From JBDLID01 sp039715055 (GTDB lineage: Bacteria; Desulfobacterota; Desulfobulbia; Desulfobulbales; Desulfocapsaceae): a stretch of 29,447 nucleotides of DNA. Of the stretch, positions 24,604 through 29,447 are shown piece after piece. Location: assembly GCA_039715055.1 (NCBI GenBank), contig JBDLID010000025.1:1-29447 (forward strand), in the 5' to 3' direction. Both the position numbers and the translations under genes were made by a program. The notes beneath the pieces are model-generated. The model was not told the DNA's origin. It made no database searches and saw only the letters and a list, made by a program, of their open reading frames with translations. Position 1 is the stretch's first letter. Each line of letters starts with the position of its first letter.

Positions 24604-26391
24604 ATGGCATCGCCTCAACTCAAGCAAAATAAAAAAAGTCGCAGAAGTGTACTTGTCAGTCAGCTGTCACTGCTTGTCATTCTCGCTGTGATCGGGGTCC
24701 TGATTTATCAGGAGTTGAAGATCAAAAGGCCCGATCAGATTCATATCACCAGCTCCGGCCGGATCGATATGTGTCTCACCTGTCATCAGAATGAAAAGCT
24801 GGATCCGGCCCATGACGCAAAGGTTATCGGCTGCGCCTCCTGTCACCTGGGCGATGCGCTGGCCATTGATAAGGAAAAGGCCCACAAGGATATGGTGATT
24901 AACCCCGGCGACCTGCGGGTGGTTGAAAAAACTTGTGGCATTGAGGGATGTCATCCCACTGATGTGGGCAAGGTGATGAATTCGCTGATGGCTACCAACC
25001 GTGGTATCATCGGCACCCTTCTCTACTACTGGGGAGAAACCGACTCCCGTAACAGTGATCTCACCGTGGAGCAGCTTCTTGAAAGCGGCGAGACCTCGTT
25101 GGCGCTCGATTATTTTCGAAAACTCTGCGCCACCTGTCACCTCTGGAAACAGAAAAATGATCTGCCCGAGGCGCCACCTTTTTTTAATGAGAAGGGCGGT
25201 GGCTGCTCTGCATGTCACTTTATGATGCCCGAGGGCAGCGAGCGCAAAAAGGTGGAGCAGTCAGGCGATTCATCAATGATTGCCAAAACCAAGATCCACC
25301 CGCTGATCACGGCAAAAGTCGTGGAAAACAACTGTATCCGCTGCCATAACCGCTCCGGCCGTATCGGCATCTCCTATACCGGTGTCTTTGAGTCTGAAGG
25401 ATATGGAACGCCTTTTGAAAAAGGCGGTATGAATTCCAAACAGCTTCCAGGTTCGCGTTTCTATCTGGAGCTTGCCGAAGATGTCCACCACCAAAAGGAG
25501 CTGGCCTGCATCGACTGCCATACCCGCAACGAGATCATGGGTGACGGCACCAGTTACGCGCACTATGAGGAGCAGCTGGAGATATCGTGTGAGATGTGCC
25601 ACTCCGCCACGCCCGGGACCACCCGCAAGGGCGACAAAGTGACAACCATTTTTGAGCAGGACGGTAAAATGGTGATGAAGGGCAAGGTCAACGATAAAAT
25701 TTATCCGCTCAACGGCCCGAAGAAAGGGGTCTGTGATTTTACTGCCCACAAACGGGTGACCTGCGAGGCCTGCCATTCCACCTGGGTGCCGCAGTGTTAC
25801 GGCTGCCACGCCAAACGCGATGAGTCGGAAGTGCACCTCGACAAGCTGACGCTCAAGGAGACTCCGGGCATGTGGGAGGAGGGGCGATCCTATATCCGCT
25901 ATGAAAAACCGATGCTTGCGGTGTGGGATAAAGAGGTGGTCATCGTCACCCCCGGCTGCCAGGATATCGTCACCATTCTTGATAAGGACGGCAATATCGA
26001 ATCCGGCTTCAACCGTTTCACCATGGCCGCCATCAACCCGCACACCACCCAGGCCAAAGGCAGGGAATGCGTAGACTGTCACGCCTCAACCAAGACCGTG
26101 GGCCTTGGTGAGGGGACCCTTTCAATCAAAGACGGCAAGTATCACTTCACCCCCCTTGACCAGGGGGTGGACACCCTGGTGGGGCAGACCGTTGGTTTTG
26201 ACTCCTTTGTCACCATCGACGGTGAACCGCTCCAGCACACCTCACGGGATGACCTGCGCCCTTTCAACGGCGAGGAATTGAAGAAAATTCTGCGGGTGGG
26301 AGTATGTGTCGGTTGTCATGACCGCTATGACGACCCGATCTGGAAGGATTACAGCGAGAAGATGGAGTGCAGCCGGATTGCATCGCCTTAG
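24604..26391 (+). CDS. Membrane-anchored dodecaheme cytochrome c
   Basis: The 595-residue protein has an N-terminal membrane segment at about 18-35 and no clear cleavage site, so it is probably a signal anchor with a periplasmic body. Eleven CxxCH sites begin at residues 57, 77, 175, 201, 244, 302, 329, 387, 398, 489 and 568. One CX4CH site (CGIEGCH) is at 111, giving twelve covalent hemes. The uneven spacing, two gaps of about 90 and 80 residues (400-489 and 492-568), and no visible catalytic motif point to an electron-transfer protein. It is not a clear match to NrfA, Hao or the octaheme tetrathionate reductases. It starts 6 bp after nadE. Partners are unknown; no quinone oxidase or porin gene adjoins it. 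Confidence 0.88.
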   Translation: MASPQLKQNKKSRRSVLVSQLSLLVILAVIGVLIYQELKIKRPDQIHITSSGRIDMCLTCHQNEKLDPAHDAKVIGCASCHLGDALAIDKEKAHKDMVINPGDLRVVEKTCGIEGCHPTDVGKVMNSLMATNRGIIGTLLYYWGETDSRNSDLTVEQLLESGETSLALDYFRKLCATCHLWKQKNDLPEAPPFFNEKGGGCSACHFMMPEGSERKKVEQSGDSSMIAKTKIHPLITAKVVENNCIRCHNRSGRIGISYTGVFESEGYGTPFEKGGMNSKQLPGSRFYLELAEDVHHQKELACIDCHTRNEIMGDGTSYAHYEEQLEISCEMCHSATPGTTRKGDKVTTIFEQDGKMVMKGKVNDKIYPLNGPKKGVCDFTAHKRVTCEACHSTWVPQCYGCHAKRDESEVHLDKLTLKETPGMWEEGRSYIRYEKPMLAVWDKEVVIVTPGCQDIVTILDKDGNIESGFNRFTMAAINPHTTQAKGRECVDCHASTKTVGLGEGTLSIKDGKYHFTPLDQGVDTLVGQTVGFDSFVTIDGEPLQHTSRDDLRPFNGEELKKILRVGVCVGCHDRYDDPIWKDYSEKMECSRIASP

Positions 26392-26483
26392 GTAGCCTTT
26401 AGCCGACCTTTTTTGAGTCCGGACACCTGCACTGCAATTTAGAGTTATATGGCTGGCGTGTTGAACTCAAATGGAGAACGTCG

Positions 26484-27443
26484 ATGGCGGGAAATGTTGA
26501 GATAGACGTCGGTGAGGGAAAGAGGCTTTATGAGGAACTGAGCCGGATTTTGAACCGGATCATCCGGGGGCAGAGCGGGGCGGTACGTAAACTCCTCGCC
26601 GGATTTGTCAGCGGCGGCCATGTACTGCTTGAAGATTATCCCGGGACCGGTAAAACGACCCTGGCCAAGGCCCTGGCCGGCTCGGTTGATCTCGGTTTCA
26701 AGCGCATCCAGTTCACCCCTGACCTGCTGCCATCGGACATCCTCGGAGTCTCCATCCTGGACCCGGGCGACAACCGTTTCCATTTTCATGCCGGTCCGAT
26801 CTTCGGCGACATCGTCCTTGCCGATGAGATCAATCGGGCCTCGCCCCGGACTCAGTCGGCCCTGCTCGAGGCTATGGCAGAAGGCCAGGTGAGTATCGAT
26901 GGAACCATTCACCCCCTTGATAAGCTCTTCTTTGTCATTGCTACCCAGAACCCGGTTGATTCCCACGGCACCTATCCGCTTCCCGAGGCTCAGATGGACC
27001 GTTTCGCCCTCAAGTTCAGTCTGGGGTATGTGGAACCCGAAGATGAGGTCGCCATTCTCGAGGATCAGTCGTCAGGCCATCCCCTGGACAGTCTTGAGCC
27101 CTGCATCGATCGCGATGAACTCCTTGGCCTGAAAACACTTGTCAGCAAGGTGAAGATCAGCGAGGAGATGCAGCGCTACTGCGTTGACATCGCCGCTGCC
27201 ACCCGCAGCGCTGCCGGCGTTAAGCTGGGAGCAAGCCCCAGGGGATCTCTTGCCCTGATGACGGTTTCGCGTACCCTGGCCCTCTTTGACGGCCTTGATT
27301 ATGTCATCCCCGATCACATCCGGGAGATAGCCGTCGATGTCCTTTCCCACCGAGTTGGTCTCGACCACCAGGCGTTGTTCGGCGGGACCAGCGGCAGCGA
27401 CATCGTGAGCGAGATCATCGAGTCGTTGCCGGTCCCGGCCTGA
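26484..27443 (+). CDS. MoxR-family AAA+ ATPase
   Basis: The 319-residue protein has Walker A GTGKTTL (about 54-60), Walker B DIVLADEINR at 109-118, ATQNPVDSHGTYPLPEAQMDRF and a C-terminal SPRGSLALMTVSRTLAL segment, the MoxR signature set. MoxR ATPases act as chaperone-like remodelling factors, often with the downstream DUF58 and von Willebrand or transglutaminase proteins. It is 93 bp after the cytochrome gene and 1 bp before DUF58, so it leads its own operon. The start 26484 is preceded by GGAGAA. Confidence 0.95.
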   Translation: MAGNVEIDVGEGKRLYEELSRILNRIIRGQSGAVRKLLAGFVSGGHVLLEDYPGTGKTTLAKALAGSVDLGFKRIQFTPDLLPSDILGVSILDPGDNRFHFHAGPIFGDIVLADEINRASPRTQSALLEAMAEGQVSIDGTIHPLDKLFFVIATQNPVDSHGTYPLPEAQMDRFALKFSLGYVEPEDEVAILEDQSSGHPLDSLEPCIDRDELLGLKTLVSKVKISEEMQRYCVDIAAATRSAAGVKLGASPRGSLALMTVSRTLALFDGLDYVIPDHIREIAVDVLSHRVGLDHQALFGGTSGSDIVSEIIESLPVPA

Positions 27444-27444
27444 G

Positions 27445-28791
27445 ATGAAGCGGCTCGGCTACCTCCTCTTAAAGTACAGCTCTTCGCTCCGTCACTGGCT
27501 ACGGCTCCATATCTCCCTGGCGGGCACGGTCTATTTCTTTCTCCTTGTCGGCTCCGCTGTCCTGGGCCTTGATACCAACCAGACCACAGTTTATCAGCTT
27601 TTTTCATTGCTTGTTGCCATCGGCCTGATCGGTTTTTTGTTCTGTCTTTTTTTCAGGGTCGACATTGGCGTCCAGCGGCAGCTGCCCCGCTTTGTCACTG
27701 CCGGCGAGCGTTTCAACTATCGATTGGTGGCGACCAACCACCACAAGAAGGGACTGAGCGGATTGGTCGTCCTGGATGAACCGCTATTTGAGTATCCGAC
27801 TTTTATTGAATTTTCAAAGGGGCTGACGACTCCTGCTGATGAAAAAACGAAGGGGGTGATGGGGAGACTGGTTGAAAAATCCCGGTGGAGCCGACTCATT
27901 GACAAAAGGCTGATGGGTCGTGCCAACAGCTATCCCCTTGACGACTTGGCAGCAAACCGGTCAGAGGAGATCACTCTGCAGCTGACTCCCTTGCGGCGGG
28001 GGATTTTGCGTTTTTCCAAAGTCACCTTCGGCCGACCGGATCCGTTCGGCCTTTTCCGGACCCTGGCACCGGTAAGCTGTGAGGGCAGCCTGGTGGTCCT
28101 GCCCCGCCGCTATCCGCTGCCGCCCATTGATCTCAGCGGCAGGCGCAAGTATCAGCCCGCAGGGGTGGCCCTGGCCTCGTCTGTCGGTGATTCCCAGGAG
28201 TTCATGTCGATCCGTGACTACCGCCCGGGTGATCCGCCGCGCACCATCCACTGGCGCAGCTGGGCCAAAAGCGGCCGTCCCATGGTCAAGGAATTCCAGG
28301 ATGAATATTTCTCCAGGCATGGCTTGATCCTGGACACCTGTGGAAAAGGCGATGGTGATCGCTGTTTTGAAGAGGCGGTGTCGGTGGCCGCCTCGCTGGC
28401 CTGTACGGTTGTCACTCGGGACTCTCTGCTCGATCTGCTCTTTGTCGACAGGCGGGCCTACTGTTTTACCTCCGGTCGAAGTGTCGGCCACCAGGAAAAA
28501 CTGCTCGAGATCCTGGCCTCGCTGCAGGCCTCATCCAGCCGAAACTTCGACGAGCTGTCGAGCCTGGTCAGCGGCAGAATCAACCTGCTGAGCAGCTGCA
28601 TCGCAATCTTTCTTGACTGGGACAGGCCGCGGCAGGAGCTTGTCAACACCCTTGCTGTACAAAAGATACCGGTGTTGTCACTGGTTATCAGTGAGAAAGA
28701 GGTCCCAGGCGAAGCCGGTGGGGCCGGGACCAACAACCGTCTGCACTGGCTTCATCCGGGAAAAATTGGAGAGGGGCTGGCAGCTCTATGA
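27445..28791 (+). CDS. DUF58 domain membrane protein
   Basis: The 448-residue protein has two N-terminal membrane segments (about 24-42 and 50-70). A DUF58 core follows with EFMSIRDYRPGDPPRTIHWR, SWAKSGRPMVKEF and a VWA-like RHGLILDTCGKG strand. Its size is typical. DUF58 proteins are regular partners of MoxR ATPases. It starts 1 bp after moxR and overlaps the next gene at ATGA, so three proteins are co-translated. The process served is not established; membrane or envelope protein maturation is a common guess. Confidence 0.92.
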   Translation: MKRLGYLLLKYSSSLRHWLRLHISLAGTVYFFLLVGSAVLGLDTNQTTVYQLFSLLVAIGLIGFLFCLFFRVDIGVQRQLPRFVTAGERFNYRLVATNHHKKGLSGLVVLDEPLFEYPTFIEFSKGLTTPADEKTKGVMGRLVEKSRWSRLIDKRLMGRANSYPLDDLAANRSEEITLQLTPLRRGILRFSKVTFGRPDPFGLFRTLAPVSCEGSLVVLPRRYPLPPIDLSGRRKYQPAGVALASSVGDSQEFMSIRDYRPGDPPRTIHWRSWAKSGRPMVKEFQDEYFSRHGLILDTCGKGDGDRCFEEAVSVAASLACTVVTRDSLLDLLFVDRRAYCFTSGRSVGHQEKLLEILASLQASSSRNFDELSSLVSGRINLLSSCIAIFLDWDRPRQELVNTLAVQKIPVLSLVISEKEVPGEAGGAGTNNRLHWLHPGKIGEGLAAL

Positions 28792-29447
28792 AAATACCTC
28801 CCTTTCTTATCGCTGCTGCCCTTTTGTTTTGGGGCTGGCAGGTCGACCTTCTTCTCCCGGCGATAACGGTCGCCCTGGTTGTTGAGATCGCCCCCAGGGT
28901 GAAGATGCGCTGGCAGCTCAGCGGCCACAATTACAGCCGGCTGGTGGATCTGTCGGCTCTGCTCTTTCTCGGCCTGTTGGTTTTTGCTGTTTTTACCGCC
29001 GAGGGTTCAGGCAGTTTCTTACGTGTTTTTGCCTGGCTGCCGTTGGTCATGCTGCCCGTTTTTCTCGCCCAGCTCTACGGCAGCCGGGAGACCATTCCGC
29101 TCTCGGCTCTGTTTCTCGTCATCCGCAAACGGTCAAAGAAGTCGGGAATAGATCCCGGCGGAGTCGATGTCGCCCCGTTCTACTTTGCCTTCTGCCTGTT
29201 GAGCAGCGGCATCGGCAATGATCGCAATATCATGTTTTTCTTCGGTCTGTTCGGCCTCTTGGGCTGGGCTCTGTGGATGGTGCGCAACCGTGGTTTTGCT
29301 CCATGGCTCTGGCTCCTGCTGTTTGGTGCGGCCGGGGTGCTCGGCTACGCAGGCCAGATCGGTCTGCATCAGCTCCACACTATCGTTGAGGAAAAGGTCC
29401 TCGAGGTGATGGGTTACAGCGGCGCTGGAGATGAAGATCCTTTTCAG
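28788..29447 (+). CDS. TgpA-like membrane transglutaminase-domain protein, 3' end missing
   Basis: The frame runs from the ATG at 28788, overlapping the DUF58 stop, to the window end, so only about 220 residues are visible. They are strongly hydrophobic, with about six membrane segments, and a loop (SRETIPLSALFLVIRKRSKKSGIDPGG in parts). The last visible residues, YSGAGDEDPFQ, lead toward the periplasmic part. MoxR-DUF58-transglutaminase operons regularly carry such a TgpA/DUF3488-type protein, and the order here fits. The catalytic Cys-His-Asp domain would lie outside the window, so this is context-based. Confidence 0.7.
   Translation, partial: MKIPPFLIAAALLFWGWQVDLLLPAITVALVVEIAPRVKMRWQLSGHNYSRLVDLSALLFLGLLVFAVFTAEGSGSFLRVFAWLPLVMLPVFLAQLYGSRETIPLSALFLVIRKRSKKSGIDPGGVDVAPFYFAFCLLSSGIGNDRNIMFFFGLFGLLGWALWMVRNRGFAPWLWLLLFGAAGVLGYAGQIGLHQLHTIVEEKVLEVMGYSGAGDEDPFQ

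Overview
The window looks like a chromosomal segment of a strictly respiratory, Gram-negative delta-type bacterium, most likely Desulfobacterota close to Desulfobulbales. This is an inference from gene content: a 12-heme membrane-anchored cytochrome c, a two-domain glutamine-dependent NAD synthetase, the TIGR04282/TIGR04283 glycosyltransferase pair, a GEMM-type riboswitch and a tad pilus cluster. No tRNA, rRNA, CRISPR array, intact insertion sequence or phage gene is visible.

Layout. (1) 1-1871, plus strand: the 3' part of an AlgJ/AlgX-like polysaccharide O-acetylation gene and a YpfJ-type zinc peptidase. (2) 1937-4759, minus strand: a large membrane receptor with a PhnD-like sensor, GAF, HD-GYP and degenerate GGDEF modules. 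After a 700-bp gene-free gap comes (3) 5460-10961, plus strand: the motor and platform part of a tad (Flp pilus) system, cpaB-cpaE-cpaF-tadB-tadC, with a 154-bp palindromic MITE-like element between cpaE and cpaF. No pilin, secretin or prepilin peptidase gene is present. (4) 11162-11854: a 12-bp-stem palindrome, a cyclic-di-GMP-I (GEMM) type riboswitch with an overlapping intrinsic terminator, and a small exported protein of unknown function. (5) 12091-13679, minus strand: a YbjQ-YbjQ-M48 peptidase operon, then a gene-free repeat region (13917-14145) and a 4'-phosphopantetheinyl transferase. (6) 15034-18171: a CvpA-family protein, two overlapping glycosyltransferases, a UPF0280 protein and a PilZ-like protein. 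(7) 18162-22914: nucleotide-sugar genes, rfbD and rfbA on the minus strand and, divergently, manB and manC on the plus strand. (8) 22951-29447: nadE, the dodecaheme cytochrome, and a MoxR-DUF58-transglutaminase-like operon cut by the window end.

The recurring theme is surface attachment and c-di-GMP. There is a predicted c-di-GMP phosphodiesterase divergent from a pilus operon, a riboswitch of the c-di-GMP class controlling an exported protein, a PilZ-like protein, polysaccharide acetylation, and dTDP-rhamnose and GDP-mannose precursor genes. The link between these parts is inference from proximity. The most notable sequence-level finding is the riboswitch, whose core differs from the usual consensus by changes that include one apparent compensatory base pair.
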